Positions 1 to 8,154 are shown, counted from the first letter of the stretch. The stretch is DNA of 33,035 bases from Magnetococcales bacterium DC0425bin3 (GCA_002753665.1 PEAP01000025.1:1-33035), one strand, 5' to 3'. Made by a program: numbers and translations. Notes: generated by a model not told the origin, from the letters alone.

Positions 1-6
1 TGACAT
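1..6 (-). CDS. Start of an unidentified gene leaving the left edge
   Basis: Only an ATG at 6-4 and one further codon (Ser) lie in the window. A ribosome binding site, GGAGGA on the minus strand (11-16), sits four bases upstream, which is why I take this as a real start. It would be divergent from ackA, with about 250 bases between them. Nothing can be said about the product. Confidence 0.35.
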
Positions 7-254
7 GGTATCCTCCGTCGTCAGTTCAAAAATTCGTTGATCTTTCTCATGATTGGACGGTCACTCCCCGTCAGGCATCATCTAGGCACCCGGCCGGGGG
101 GGCGCAAGCGGGTCGGGAGGATTTTTTCCTGAAGCCCTTCGTCCGGGGTTTTCCCGTCGGCGGTTTTCCCCCAGAATGACCCGCTGTCAGGCATCCTGCC
201 ATCACCCGCCCCGGGACGCCGGGGGGGGCTTTTCCGCGGATCGAGGGGGATCCC

Positions 255-1424
255 ATGTCCGACGCCGCCATCCTGGTCCTCAACGCCGGCTCCTCCAGTC
301 TGAAATTTTCCCTGTTTCCGCCCGGCGCCGGCGCCCAGGCCCGGATCCAGGGCCAGATCGAACGGATCCACGACGATCCCCTGTTCACGGTGCGCGGCGA
401 GACTTCCGCAAAGACCGTCCTGGGGACCGGCCACCGGGGGCACGCCCGCTGCCTGGATTACCTGCTGGGCTGGCTGGCCCCCCGGGCGCGGGTGATCGCC
501 GCCGGCCACCGGGTGGTCCACGGCGGCATCCATTACGACGCGCCGGTGCGGGTGGATGCCACGGTGATGGAGCGCCTGCGGCACCTGATCCCCCTGGCCC
601 CCCTGCACCAGCCCCACAACCTGGCCGCCATCGACCTGCTGCGAGAGATGGACCCCGCCCTGCCCCAGGTGGCCTGCTTCGACACCGCCTTCCATGCCAC
701 CAAGTTGCCGCCGGCCTCGATCTTCGCCCTGCCCCGGGAATGGGCGGAACGGGGGGTGCGGCGGTACGGGTTCCATGGCTTGAGCTACGAATATGTGGCC
801 CGCACCCTGGCCCGGGAACAGCCCCGCCTGGCCGCCGGCCGGGTGGTGGTGGCCCACCTGGGCAGCGGGGCCAGCATGTGCGCCCTGCGTGGCGGCCGCA
901 GCCTGGATTCCTCCATGGGCTTCACCGCCGTGGACGGTCTGCCCATGGGCACCCGCTGCGGCACCCTGGATGCCGGGGTGGTGTTGTTCATGATCCGGGA
1001 ACAGGGCCTGAGCCCCGATGAGGTGGAACTGATGCTCTACAACCGCTCGGGCCTGTTGGGCGTTTCGGGCCTCAGCAACGACATGCGCACCCTGGCCGCC
1101 AGCGCCGACCCCCGGGCCGCGGAGGCCATCGAGCTGTTCGTATTCCGCATCACCCAGCAGTTGGGCGCCCTGGCCGCCGCCATGGAGGGTCTCGACGGCC
1201 TGGTGTTCACCGCCGGCATCGGCGAAAACAGCCCGGACATCCGCGCCCGGGTGCTGAACAAATGCGCCTGGCTGGGCTTCGAACTGGACCCGGTGGCCAA
1301 CCAGGCCAACGCCGCCCTCGTCACCACCCCCACCAGCCCCCGCCCCGCCCTGGTGGTGCCCACCAACGAGGAGCTGATGATTGCCATCCATACCGGCGAA
1401 GTGGTGGGCCGGACCGCAATGTGA
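255..1424 (+). CDS. ackA: Acetate kinase
   Basis: A 389-residue protein of normal length for acetate kinase, which interconverts acetate plus ATP and acetyl phosphate plus ADP in the cytoplasm. Visible family motifs are NAGSSSLKF near the N terminus (about residues 10-18), GHRVVHGG, FDTAFHATKLPP, the active-site RRYGFHGLSYEYV, and MGTRCGTLDAG with the catalytic Arg; the C terminus keeps FTAGIGENSPDIR. The ATG follows a purine-rich GAGGGGGA. No phosphotransacetylase gene is adjacent, so its usual partner must be elsewhere or absent. It stands alone upstream of zur; the 100-base gap that follows contains a zur promoter, so it is probably not co-transcribed with the zinc genes. A propionate or butyrate kinase is less likely given the motif pattern. 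Confidence 0.95.
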   Translation: MSDAAILVLNAGSSSLKFSLFPPGAGAQARIQGQIERIHDDPLFTVRGETSAKTVLGTGHRGHARCLDYLLGWLAPRARVIAAGHRVVHGGIHYDAPVRVDATVMERLRHLIPLAPLHQPHNLAAIDLLREMDPALPQVACFDTAFHATKLPPASIFALPREWAERGVRRYGFHGLSYEYVARTLAREQPRLAAGRVVVAHLGSGASMCALRGGRSLDSSMGFTAVDGLPMGTRCGTLDAGVVLFMIREQGLSPDEVELMLYNRSGLLGVSGLSNDMRTLAASADPRAAEAIELFVFRITQQLGALAAAMEGLDGLVFTAGIGENSPDIRARVLNKCAWLGFELDPVANQANAALVTTPTSPRPALVVPTNEELMIAIHTGEVVGRTAM

Positions 1425-1455
1425 TGGATGGGGTCGTACCGTGAAAAGCCGCCGA

Positions 1456-1485
1456 TTGTCAGGGCAATGTAATAGTGTTACCATT
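1456..1485 (+). promoter_or_regulatory. Predicted zur promoter with an embedded Zur-like box
   Basis: A -35-like TTGTCA (1456-1461) and a -10-like TACCAT (1479-1484) are separated by exactly 17 bases. Between them lies the imperfect palindrome GTAATAGTGTTAC (1469-1481), flanked by AAT on the left and CATT on the right. The same motif recurs at znuA (13 of 16 positions alike), and it resembles the known proteobacterial Zur box type GTTATA-N-N-ATAAC. This suggests autoregulation of zur-znuCB by zinc. Inference from sequence only. Confidence 0.5.
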
Positions 1486-1523
1486 ATCCGGTCGGTCCGT
1501 TTCCTCCACTGCGGCGCTCCGCC

Positions 1524-2027
1524 ATGATATCTGGTGCTTCCTCCCCTTTGCCCTTTCCGCCCCCCGACCATGACCATGGCACCTGCCGGGAGGCAGCCTT
1601 GCGCGCCGTGGAATCGGTCTGCCGGGGCCGGGGCGCGCGGCTGACGCCGGGACGGCGACAGGTGCTGGAAATCCTGGCCTCCAGCCATCGGCCCCTGGGC
1701 GCCTACGACATCCTGGACCGCATGCCGCCGGTGGCCGGGTCCGGACGACGTCCGGCGCCGGTGACAGTCTATCGGATTCTGGAATTCTTCCAGGAGCTGG
1801 GCCTGGTCCACCGCCTGGCGTCCCGCAACGCCTTTTTTCTCTGTTCCCTGTCCCGCCATGCGGGGTCGGTGCAACTGTGGCACTGCCGCCGCTGTGGCAG
1901 CGTGGCCGAGACCGCCGCCGAGGACCTCACCCTGGCCCTGCCGACGCTGGCCGAACAGATGGGGTTCCGCATCGCCGGAACCACGGTGGAAATCGAGGGG
2001 GATTGCCCCGCATGCCGACAGAGTTGA
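1524..2027 (+). CDS. zur: Zinc uptake regulator, Fur family (Zur)
   Basis: A 167-residue Fur-superfamily repressor. The winged-helix part includes LTPGRRQVLEIL and the recognition helix VTVYRILEFFQELGLV (about 80-95). The dimerisation part carries two structural-zinc pairs, CRRC (121-124) and CPAC (161-164). Zur proteins bind DNA when loaded with zinc and shut off high-affinity zinc uptake. The assignment to zinc rather than iron rests on its direct overlap with znuC (16 bases) and on a separate canonical Fur at 9.4-9.8 kb. The N-terminal 25 residues before the conserved helix include an HDH stretch and are longer than usual; no clear ribosome binding site precedes the chosen ATG, so the true start could lie slightly downstream. 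Confidence 0.88.
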   Translation: MISGASSPLPFPPPDHDHGTCREAALRAVESVCRGRGARLTPGRRQVLEILASSHRPLGAYDILDRMPPVAGSGRRPAPVTVYRILEFFQELGLVHRLASRNAFFLCSLSRHAGSVQLWHCRRCGSVAETAAEDLTLALPTLAEQMGFRIAGTTVEIEGDCPACRQS

Positions 2028-2848
2028 CTTCCGCCATCGATCTTCCCCCCCCGAGGACGACCGGAGCCGCCGGGGAGCCCCTGATCCAGGCCCGGGGCAT
2101 CCGGGTCGCCATGGGAGACGATCTCCTGCTGGATCAGGTGGATCTATGGATCGCCCCGGGGGAGATCGTCACCCTCATCGGCCCCAACGGGGCGGGCAAG
2201 ACCACCCTGCTCAAGGTGTTGCTGGGACTGCTGCAACCCACCGCCGGCAGCGTGCAACGCCGGGCCGGGCTGCGGGTGGGGTACGTTCCGCAACGCCTGG
2301 TCATCGACCCGGTGCTGCCCCTGCCCGTGGCCCGCCTCATGACCCTGACCCACCGGGAACCGCTGGCGCGGGTGCGGCAGGCCCTGGCGGAAACCGGCGT
2401 GGAACATCGGCTCCAGGCCCCGGTCCATGGCCTCTCGGGGGGGGAGTTCCAGCGGGTGATGCTGGCCCGGGCCATCCTGCGGAAACCAGACCTGCTGGTG
2501 CTGGACGAACCGGTCCAGGGAGTGGATGTATCCGCGGAAACCGCCCTCTATCAACTGATCGCCGGCCTGCGGGACCGCCATGGCTGGTCCATTCTCCTGG
2601 TGAGCCACGACCTGCATCTGGTGATGGAGTCCACCGACCGGGTGATCTGCCTCAACCGGCGCATCTGCTGCGAGGGCCAACCGGACGGGGTGAGTCGTCA
2701 TCCCGAATTCACCAAGCTGTTCGGCCCCCACGCCTCCCGAACCCTGGCCCTCTACAGCCACCACAATCACCAGGGGGAATACTGTTGCCGCGAGGACGAA
2801 CCCTGCCCCCACCGTGGGTCGGCAACCGGTGAGGAAGGAGCAACCTGA
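2012..2848 (+). CDS. znuC: Zinc ABC transporter ATP-binding protein ZnuC
   Basis: A 278-residue ABC ATPase that would power zinc import with ZnuB and periplasmic ZnuA. It shows the Walker A GPNGAGKTT (57-65), a signature sequence LSGGEFQRV, Walker B LLVLDEP, and the switch histidine in LVSHD. The C-terminal tail is rich in His and Cys (SHHNHQGEYCC, then CPH), a likely metal-binding tail. The ATG overlaps the 3' end of zur by 16 bases and follows GAGGGGG about ten bases upstream. Its stop codon overlaps the znuB start (TGATG), indicating translational coupling. Manganese transporters share the fold, but the Zur neighbour supports zinc. Confidence 0.93.
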   Translation: MPTELTSAIDLPPPRTTGAAGEPLIQARGIRVAMGDDLLLDQVDLWIAPGEIVTLIGPNGAGKTTLLKVLLGLLQPTAGSVQRRAGLRVGYVPQRLVIDPVLPLPVARLMTLTHREPLARVRQALAETGVEHRLQAPVHGLSGGEFQRVMLARAILRKPDLLVLDEPVQGVDVSAETALYQLIAGLRDRHGWSILLVSHDLHLVMESTDRVICLNRRICCEGQPDGVSRHPEFTKLFGPHASRTLALYSHHNHQGEYCCREDEPCPHRGSATGEEGAT

Positions 2849-3639
2849 TGGGGGATCTGCTGCTGTTGCCCTGGCTGGCGGGGGTGGGAGTGGCCCTGGT
2901 GGGCGGTCCTTTGGGCTGTTTCATCGTCTGGCGGCGCATGGCCTATTTCGGCGACACCATGGCCCACAGCGCCTTGTTGGGCGTCACCCTGGGGGTGCTG
3001 CTGGAGTTGAACCCGACCCTGGGAGTGCTGCTGGTCTGCACCACCCTGGCCCTGATCCTGCTGCTGCTCACCCGCTGCCCCTGGCTGTCCAGCGATACCT
3101 TGCTGGGCATTCTGTCCCATGGCGCCCTGTCCCTGGGGTTGGTGGCCTTGGCCTTCGTCACCGGCCTGCGGGTCGATCTCATGGGTTACCTGTTCGGCGA
3201 CGTGCTGGCGGTGGACGGCATGGATCTCGCGTGGATCTTCGGGGGCGGCGCCCTGGTGCTGGGGGTGCTGGGGCTCATCTGGCGACCCCTGCTGGCCCTG
3301 ACGGTCCACGAGGATCTGGCCCGGGCGGAAGGGGTGCGGGTGGGGGCAGTGAAGCTGGTCTTCATGCTGCTGATCGCCCTGGTCATCGCCATGGCCATGA
3401 AAATCGTCGGCATCCTGTTGATCACCTCCCTGCTGATCATCCCGGCCGCCGCCGCCCGACCGTTGGCTGCCGCCCCCGAACGGATGGCTCTGCTGGCGAT
3501 CGCCATGGGCATCCTGGCGGTCAGCGGCGGGCTGCTGGCCTCCGCCGTCTGGGACATCCCCTCCGGCCCCGCCATGGTGATGGCGGCCATGGGGCTGTTC
3601 ATGGCGGGACTGGCGCGCTCCCGCCGGAAGGGCTATTGA
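2848..3639 (+). CDS. znuB: Zinc ABC transporter permease ZnuB
   Basis: A 263-residue, very hydrophobic protein with about seven or eight membrane segments, of the ABC-3 metal permease family. Family features include GCFIVWRRMAYFGDTMAHSALLG near residues 25-47 and the C-terminal half VGILLITSLLIIPAAAARPLA. The start overlaps the znuC stop, with an AAGGAG ribosome binding site six bases upstream, so it is the last gene of zur-znuC-znuB. Its last 41 bases overlap the 3' end of the convergent deacetylase-like gene. The solute-binding partner znuA is about 4.8 kb downstream under its own promoter. Confidence 0.93.
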   Translation: MGDLLLLPWLAGVGVALVGGPLGCFIVWRRMAYFGDTMAHSALLGVTLGVLLELNPTLGVLLVCTTLALILLLLTRCPWLSSDTLLGILSHGALSLGLVALAFVTGLRVDLMGYLFGDVLAVDGMDLAWIFGGGALVLGVLGLIWRPLLALTVHEDLARAEGVRVGAVKLVFMLLIALVIAMAMKIVGILLITSLLIIPAAAARPLAAAPERMALLAIAMGILAVSGGLLASAVWDIPSGPAMVMAAMGLFMAGLARSRRKGY

Positions 3640-4771
3640 CCGGCGGTCCCACCCGCCGCGCCACCTCTCCGAAGGTGGGGGTGTTCAGATAGCCGCCATA
3701 GCGACGCCGCAAACCGCGATGGAACCGGGCCAGGGCGCGCAGATGCCGCTGTTCCAGTCCCTTGGGATGGCAGTTGAGGCTGACGAACACCTCGTCCCGA
3801 TGCCAATCGAAAGGCTTCAGGTATTCCTCCAGGGCCGCCAGCAGGGCGCCGGGGGGATGGGCGGTCAGTTCCAGGCGCACGAAGCGGGTATGGAGCCGGT
3901 TCCAGATCCGCCAATAGGCCCGGCGCCAGCGCGGAGGCGCTGTCTGGGAAGCAGCGCCTGGTTCCTGGTCCCCGAACAGGGAACGTCCCCGGGGCGCCCG
4001 ACGGCGGCCGGAGTCGGTCAGGATGGCCCAGCCCCGGGTCAGGGCGTCCCACAGGTGAGTCCGGGCCAGGATTTCCTGGGGCAGCAGGGCGGCGCCGATG
4101 GGAATCTCCAGAATACCGCCTGGGCCACCATCCCGGCCCAGGCCCCCCTCCGGGGTCAGACGGGGATTGGCCGCCCGGGCCACCCGGCTGAAATCCACCG
4201 CATGGGTGGCGGAACGGTGGACGAAGCCGGGAATGATGCTGCTGTCGATATGGACCCCCGCCGCCAACTGGGCCCGCAGGATGGCCCCGGCGGCGGGTTG
4301 CAGACCATAGCCCCCGGCCCGGAACGCCCGGCATTCGTAGCCATTGCTCCCATTGTTCAACAAGCCTTCCAGATAGTTGCGCCCGCGTTTGAGCAGTCCG
4401 GCGGCGTAATGGAACACTTCGTCCGGGTCCGGCGAATGGTTGCCGAGCAGAAACCAGGCCGGGTCGAACCGCAAGCTGCCCCCCTCCCCCCGGCTGGTGA
4501 CCAGCCAGTGGGGATGCAGGTGCAGTTGGATGTCATGGCCCCGTCGCAGGGCATCGACCCACTGCGCCTCGGCGGCGGCGGGGAAGGCGGCCTCGCCCCA
4601 TTCCCGGTACCGCCACAGGCAGGCCACGTCGGCGAACAGGGTGACAGGGATTCCCAGATCGTCGGCCCGCTCCAGCAGCCGGCTGGTGGGCTGGATCAAA
4701 ATCTCTGGTTCGGGGCGCAGGTTGGCCCCCAGGTAGAGTTCGTAATCGGCTGAATAGAGCAGATGGAGCAT
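3599..4771 (-). CDS. Polysaccharide deacetylase-like protein (WalW/WbmS type)
   Basis: A 390-residue protein. It begins MLHLLYSADYELYLG, with an acidic D-x-E pair typical of the first strand of deacetylase-like barrels, then IPVTLFADVACL and a metal-binding-like HDIQLHLHPHW (H-x-H-x-H). A middle segment CRAFRAGGYGLQP and a late VSLNCHPKGL also fit the carbohydrate-deacetylase fold seen in WalW/WbmS-like surface-polysaccharide proteins. No signal peptide or membrane segment is visible. It lies 43 bases downstream of the hybrid kinase gene on the same strand, so it may be the third gene of that operon. No clear ribosome binding site precedes the chosen ATG, leaving the start uncertain. The 3' end runs 41 bases into znuB. 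The exact substrate is unknown. Confidence 0.7.
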   Translation of the reverse strand: MLHLLYSADYELYLGANLRPEPEILIQPTSRLLERADDLGIPVTLFADVACLWRYREWGEAAFPAAAEAQWVDALRRGHDIQLHLHPHWLVTSRGEGGSLRFDPAWFLLGNHSPDPDEVFHYAAGLLKRGRNYLEGLLNNGSNGYECRAFRAGGYGLQPAAGAILRAQLAAGVHIDSSIIPGFVHRSATHAVDFSRVARAANPRLTPEGGLGRDGGPGGILEIPIGAALLPQEILARTHLWDALTRGWAILTDSGRRRAPRGRSLFGDQEPGAASQTAPPRWRRAYWRIWNRLHTRFVRLELTAHPPGALLAALEEYLKPFDWHRDEVFVSLNCHPKGLEQRHLRALARFHRGLRRRYGGYLNTPTFGEVARRVGPPVNSPSGGSAPVPP

Positions 4772-4814
4772 GGCGGCATTGTGAGGGTAGCAAGCCACCG
4801 GTGGCAAGCCGGCA

Positions 4815-6485
4815 TCACCCCCCCACCCCGGGCTCCCGGTCGTTCTCCAGCAGTTCCCGGATCCTGGCCATGACCCGGTCGGCTTCCGCTTCCAGGGCGT
4901 GCAGGGCGCTCGGGTCGGGCATCCGGAGCCCGCTCCGGGCCTGTTCCTCGCAGTCATGGGCCAGCCGGTACAGCCCGTCGGCCCCCAGGGTGCGGGCACC
5001 GCCCTTGAGGTTGTGGGCAGCGGTGATGAAGGATTCCTGGGCGTTGTGCTGCAAGGCGGCAGCCATTTTTTCCAGATGCAGGGGGATGACGCGCAGAAAT
5101 TCGTCCAGCAGGGGCGCCATGTTGCCCTTGAGCTGCCGATGCAGGCTGGCGAAGGTGGCGGGATCAATGGGATTTCCCCCCGCCAGGAGTACTGGCGACT
5201 GGACCAGTCCATGCCATTCCGGCATGGGGGCGGCAGACTGAATCCGCTGCAGCAGGTCGAACAGCCGGATTCGGCTGACCGGCTTGGCCAGATGGAGATC
5301 ACACCCGGCCTCCAGGCAGCGCTGCTGTTCTTCCTCCAGGACACTGGCGGTCATGGCCACCACCGGCACCCGGGCGGTCCCGCGCAACGTCTCCAGAGCC
5401 CGGATGCGCCGGGTGGCTTCGCAGCCGTCCATCTCCGGCATGCGGATGTCCATGATCACCAGATCCCAGGTTTCCTCCTGAAAGGCGGCCAATCCCTTCA
5501 GGCCGTTGGTGGCGCTGCGCAGCCGGTGGGAAGTGCCGCGCAGCAAGGTTTCCAGGAACAGACGGTTTTCGCTGGAATCATCCACCAACAGGATTCTCAA
5601 CGCCTTCCCGGCGGGCTGGTCCGAATCGTCGGACGGGGCGGGCGTGCCAACCCCGGGAACAAGGACCGGGGCGGGAGCGGCCAAAGCCGGCAGCGCCAGA
5701 AGACAGTCGCACAATACATCCCCATTGGGCATGCGCTCCATCCGGAGGCTGCCACCCATCCGTTCCAGCAATTGCCGGCAAATGGTCAACCGGGGGGTGG
5801 CTGGTTCCCGACTGCGGTCCGCCAGGGCGGACCCGGCCCCCTCCCCCCGGTCCCGCCCCAAGCCCATGACGACCAGACGGATGCGGGACGGCTCCAGGGA
5901 CGAGACCCGCAGGCGCACCTCTCCCACTCCGGGAACCCGCATGGCATGACCCGCCAGATGGGTCAGGATCCGTTGCAGACGGTCGCGATCTCCTGCCAGG
6001 ACCGCGGGCACCGCCGGGTCCACATCCCAGCCCAGGGTCACGCCCCGCTCCCGGGACGTGGCCAGCAGCCCCTCCACCACCCCGGCCGCCAGGGCCCGGG
6101 GGCAAAAGGGCGTCCGTGCCACATCGAAACGGCCCGCTTCCATCAAGGACAGGTCGAGATAATCATCCGCCAGGGCCAGCAAATCCCCCGCGGCCTGTTT
6201 CAGGGTGCGGATGAGAGGCAGTTGATCCGGCGTCGGGGCGGTCTCCTCCAACAGGTCGCCCATGCCCAGAAGAGTGGCGATGGGCGCCCGCAGATCGTGG
6301 CTGGCGGAGGCCAAAACCACCTTGGCGGCCTGCCGGGCAGCGGCCGTCTCCTCCCGGGCGGCTCGCAGGGCGTCCTCCAGCCACAAAACGCCCATGGCCC
6401 GACGCAAACCCCGGCCCCGGGGGCGACGGGCACACCAGCGTCGACCGGGATCACGTCGCGCCCGACTGAAGAGCGGATGCCTCAT
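4815..6485 (-). CDS. Hybrid histidine kinase with degenerate ATPase domain, receiver and Hpt
   Basis: A 556-residue cytoplasmic protein without membrane segments. Order: a short Arg-rich N terminus, a HisKA dimerisation helix with ASHDLRAPIA (phosphoacceptor His63), an ATPase-like region (about 120-260), a receiver (about 296-410, acidic pair Asp302-303, phospho-Asp346 in VIMDIRMPEMDG, Thr379, Lys401), and an Hpt domain with HNLKGGARTLGA (His491). The ATPase region lacks the usual motifs: the N box reads ILTHLAGHAMR with no Asn, the DxGxG box is replaced by MGLGRDRGEG, and the GLGL box by TPRL. ATP binding is therefore doubtful, while receiver and Hpt look intact. Its start overlaps the upstream HTH-receiver gene by four bases (ATGA), so the two are translationally coupled. 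It may act as a relay, phosphatase or scaffold. Confidence 0.88.
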   Translation of the reverse strand: MRHPLFSRARRDPGRRWCARRPRGRGLRRAMGVLWLEDALRAAREETAAARQAAKVVLASASHDLRAPIATLLGMGDLLEETAPTPDQLPLIRTLKQAAGDLLALADDYLDLSLMEAGRFDVARTPFCPRALAAGVVEGLLATSRERGVTLGWDVDPAVPAVLAGDRDRLQRILTHLAGHAMRVPGVGEVRLRVSSLEPSRIRLVVMGLGRDRGEGAGSALADRSREPATPRLTICRQLLERMGGSLRMERMPNGDVLCDCLLALPALAAPAPVLVPGVGTPAPSDDSDQPAGKALRILLVDDSSENRLFLETLLRGTSHRLRSATNGLKGLAAFQEETWDLVIMDIRMPEMDGCEATRRIRALETLRGTARVPVVAMTASVLEEEQQRCLEAGCDLHLAKPVSRIRLFDLLQRIQSAAPMPEWHGLVQSPVLLAGGNPIDPATFASLHRQLKGNMAPLLDEFLRVIPLHLEKMAAALQHNAQESFITAAHNLKGGARTLGADGLYRLAHDCEEQARSGLRMPDPSALHALEAEADRVMARIRELLENDREPGVGG

Positions 6486-7081
6486 GAAACCGGGACATTC
6501 AAGAATGCGGCCGCGGACCGGGCCATGGCTTCCAGGGCGTCCAGGGGTGGCGGCTTCCTGAACAGCGGCACATCGGGAGGCAGCCCACCGCGCCGTTCGA
6601 TCTCCTGATCATCGAGGGCGGTGACGGCGATGATGCGGATGGCGGCCAGATCTGGCCGTTCCCTGAGAATGCGGACCATGCGAAAGCCATCCATGTCCGG
6701 CATGGCCAGGTCGGTGATGATGATATCCGGCTGTTCCCGGCCGACTTGCAGCAGGGCCTCAAACCCGTTGGGACAGGTCTCCAGGGCCACCGGAAAATCC
6801 CATCCCGCCACCATGGTCTGGTAGAGACGGGTCATGATGGGATCGTCCTCCACCACCAGCATGGCCAACCGCTTCTTCGCCGCCGGGCGGGCCAGGGACT
6901 CCTCCCGCTGGCGCAACATGGCGTCGATGGAACTCTTCAGAATCCGCCGGTGGCCTCCCTCGGTCTTCCAGGCCCGCAAGGCCCCCTTCTTCACCCACTC
7001 GTGCACGGTGGGCAAGGCCACGCCCAGCAGGTTGGCCGCCTTGGGTGCCGACAAAAATTCTTCGTTCTCTTTCAAGGCCAT
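6482..7081 (-). CDS. DNA-binding response regulator: excisionase-type HTH fused to a C-terminal receiver
   Basis: A 199-residue protein with reversed order compared with common response regulators. The N terminus (residues 9-58) is a MerR/excisionase-type helix-turn-helix: EFLSAPKAANLLGVALPTV, then WVKKGALRAWKTEGGHRRI. A receiver follows (about 72-190), with acidic residues Glu78, Asp79 and Asp80, phospho-Asp124 in ITDLAMPDMDGF, Thr154 and Lys176 in FRKPPP. It is the first gene of a minus-strand operon with the hybrid kinase. I chose the ATG at 7081; GTG at 7084 and TTG at 7090 are in frame, and the GGGAG ribosome site lies only two bases from the ATG, so the start is not settled. It probably receives phosphate from the neighbouring relay. 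Confidence 0.88.
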   Translation of the reverse strand: MALKENEEFLSAPKAANLLGVALPTVHEWVKKGALRAWKTEGGHRRILKSSIDAMLRQREESLARPAAKKRLAMLVVEDDPIMTRLYQTMVAGWDFPVALETCPNGFEALLQVGREQPDIIITDLAMPDMDGFRMVRILRERPDLAAIRIIAVTALDDQEIERRGGLPPDVPLFRKPPPLDALEAMARSAAAFLNVPVS

Positions 7082-7124
7082 CACTCCCAATGTCCGATGA
7101 TTGCGCCCGGCGCCATATTTTTTC

Positions 7125-7172
7125 TTGTCATCGGAAGGATTTTTATATATCTTACCCTTCTTAGAATTTCAA
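7125..7172. promoter_or_regulatory. Overlapping divergent promoters
   Basis: Plus strand: TTGTCA (7125-7130), 17 bases, TATCTT (7148-7153), pointing at the PilZ-CheX gene. Minus strand: TTGAAA (7172-7167), 17 bases, TATATA (7149-7144), pointing at the HTH-receiver gene. The two -10 elements overlap by two bases, so RNA polymerase could not occupy both at once. The surrounding 60 bases are markedly AT-rich for this genome. Confidence 0.5.
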
Positions 7173-7260
7173 GCTTTCCCGCAGACTGAACCGATACGGA
7201 GATTCTTTTTGCCATTATCGAGGGGGCAATGAAAAGTCAATTCCGTCGTCCATATCACTG

Positions 7261-8154
7261 ATGCCGCCCGCAGCACAGGAGATGACAACGCCTCCACAGC
7301 GGCGGCGGCACTGGCGAGTACCCTTCGATGGCAACGGACGGCTGGTCCTCCAGGGACGGGGCGAACTGGTGGGGCGCTGCATCGATATCAGCCGTTCCGG
7401 CCTGTTGCTGGGCAGCCTGGAAGCCGACTTGGTCGGTCATGAAGGATGGCCCGGTGAGCTGCATCTGCAATTGCCCTCCCAGGGGCAACTGCACGATCTG
7501 GCCCTGCCGGTGCGGGTGCAGCGTGCCCTGGAAAAGGCGGTCGGTCTGCGGTTTCTGGACATGGATCGGTTGATCTTCGATCGGCTGGACGGTTTTCTCA
7601 AGGAACGTCTCGCAACGACGAACGGTTCGAGCGAAGCCGACATGGAGCAGTACGAGATGCAGATCCGCATGCTGCGCGAGGAACTTCCCGAACATCTGCC
7701 CAAGGCTTGCCAGGAGATGTTCGCCGCCTTCATGGAGCAATCGGTGCGGGCAGTGTCGGTGCAGGAACAGACCGAATATCAGGATTATGTCCCGCCGGCC
7801 GCGGAATTGATCGCCACCGTGCATTTCCGGGGCGAGTTGGAAGGCGGGCTGCATGTCGCCTCTCCGTTGCATGTGGGACTGCGCATCGCCGAGGCCTTTG
7901 GCGGGGAACAGTACGGCACCGTGGACGATTACAACCCGGAGGCCCTGGACGCTTTCGGCGAGGTAAGCAACATCCTGGCCGGTCTCCTGACCCAGAACCT
8001 CGCTCATCTGTTTCCCGGGATCCACCTCACCCCGCCCACGGTCACCGTCGGGCAGGCCGGTGGGACCCTGTACAGCGCCCGGATGCACAGCGTAAAGGTG
8101 TTCTTTCATTCATCCATGGGGCCGTTCCTGACCGAGTGCTATTTCATGCCCTAG
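7261..8154 (+). CDS. PilZ-CheX fusion: c-di-GMP-binding domain joined to a CheX-like phosphatase
   Basis: A 297-residue soluble protein. The N-terminal PilZ domain carries both c-di-GMP motifs: RxxxR in RRHWR (15-19) and DxSxxG in DISRSG (42-47). After a linker around 110-145, a CheX/CheC-type domain carries the phosphatase signature D-x3-E-x2-N-x21-P, read here as Asp230, Glu234, Asn237 and Pro259. In characterised CheX proteins Glu and Asn dephosphorylate CheY-P. The pair suggests a phosphatase of receiver domains controlled by c-di-GMP, and two receivers are encoded divergently next door. The ATG at 7261 lacks a clear ribosome binding site; an in-frame ATG at 7282 has AGGAG directly abutting it, so the start is uncertain by seven codons. 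Confidence 0.85.
   Translation: MPPAAQEMTTPPQRRRHWRVPFDGNGRLVLQGRGELVGRCIDISRSGLLLGSLEADLVGHEGWPGELHLQLPSQGQLHDLALPVRVQRALEKAVGLRFLDMDRLIFDRLDGFLKERLATTNGSSEADMEQYEMQIRMLREELPEHLPKACQEMFAAFMEQSVRAVSVQEQTEYQDYVPPAAELIATVHFRGELEGGLHVASPLHVGLRIAEAFGGEQYGTVDDYNPEALDAFGEVSNILAGLLTQNLAHLFPGIHLTPPTVTVGQAGGTLYSARMHSVKVFFHSSMGPFLTECYFMP

Noticed and set aside
70-195. GTCAGGCATC repeated at 70-79 and 186-195 upstream of ackA
   Set aside because: Only 10 bases, no palindrome or promoter relation; may be chance.
78-1883. Long minus-strand open frame (601 codons) opposite ackA and zur
   Set aside because: Gly/Gln/His-rich low-complexity product, a shadow of high-GC coding on the other strand; ackA and zur have clear motifs.
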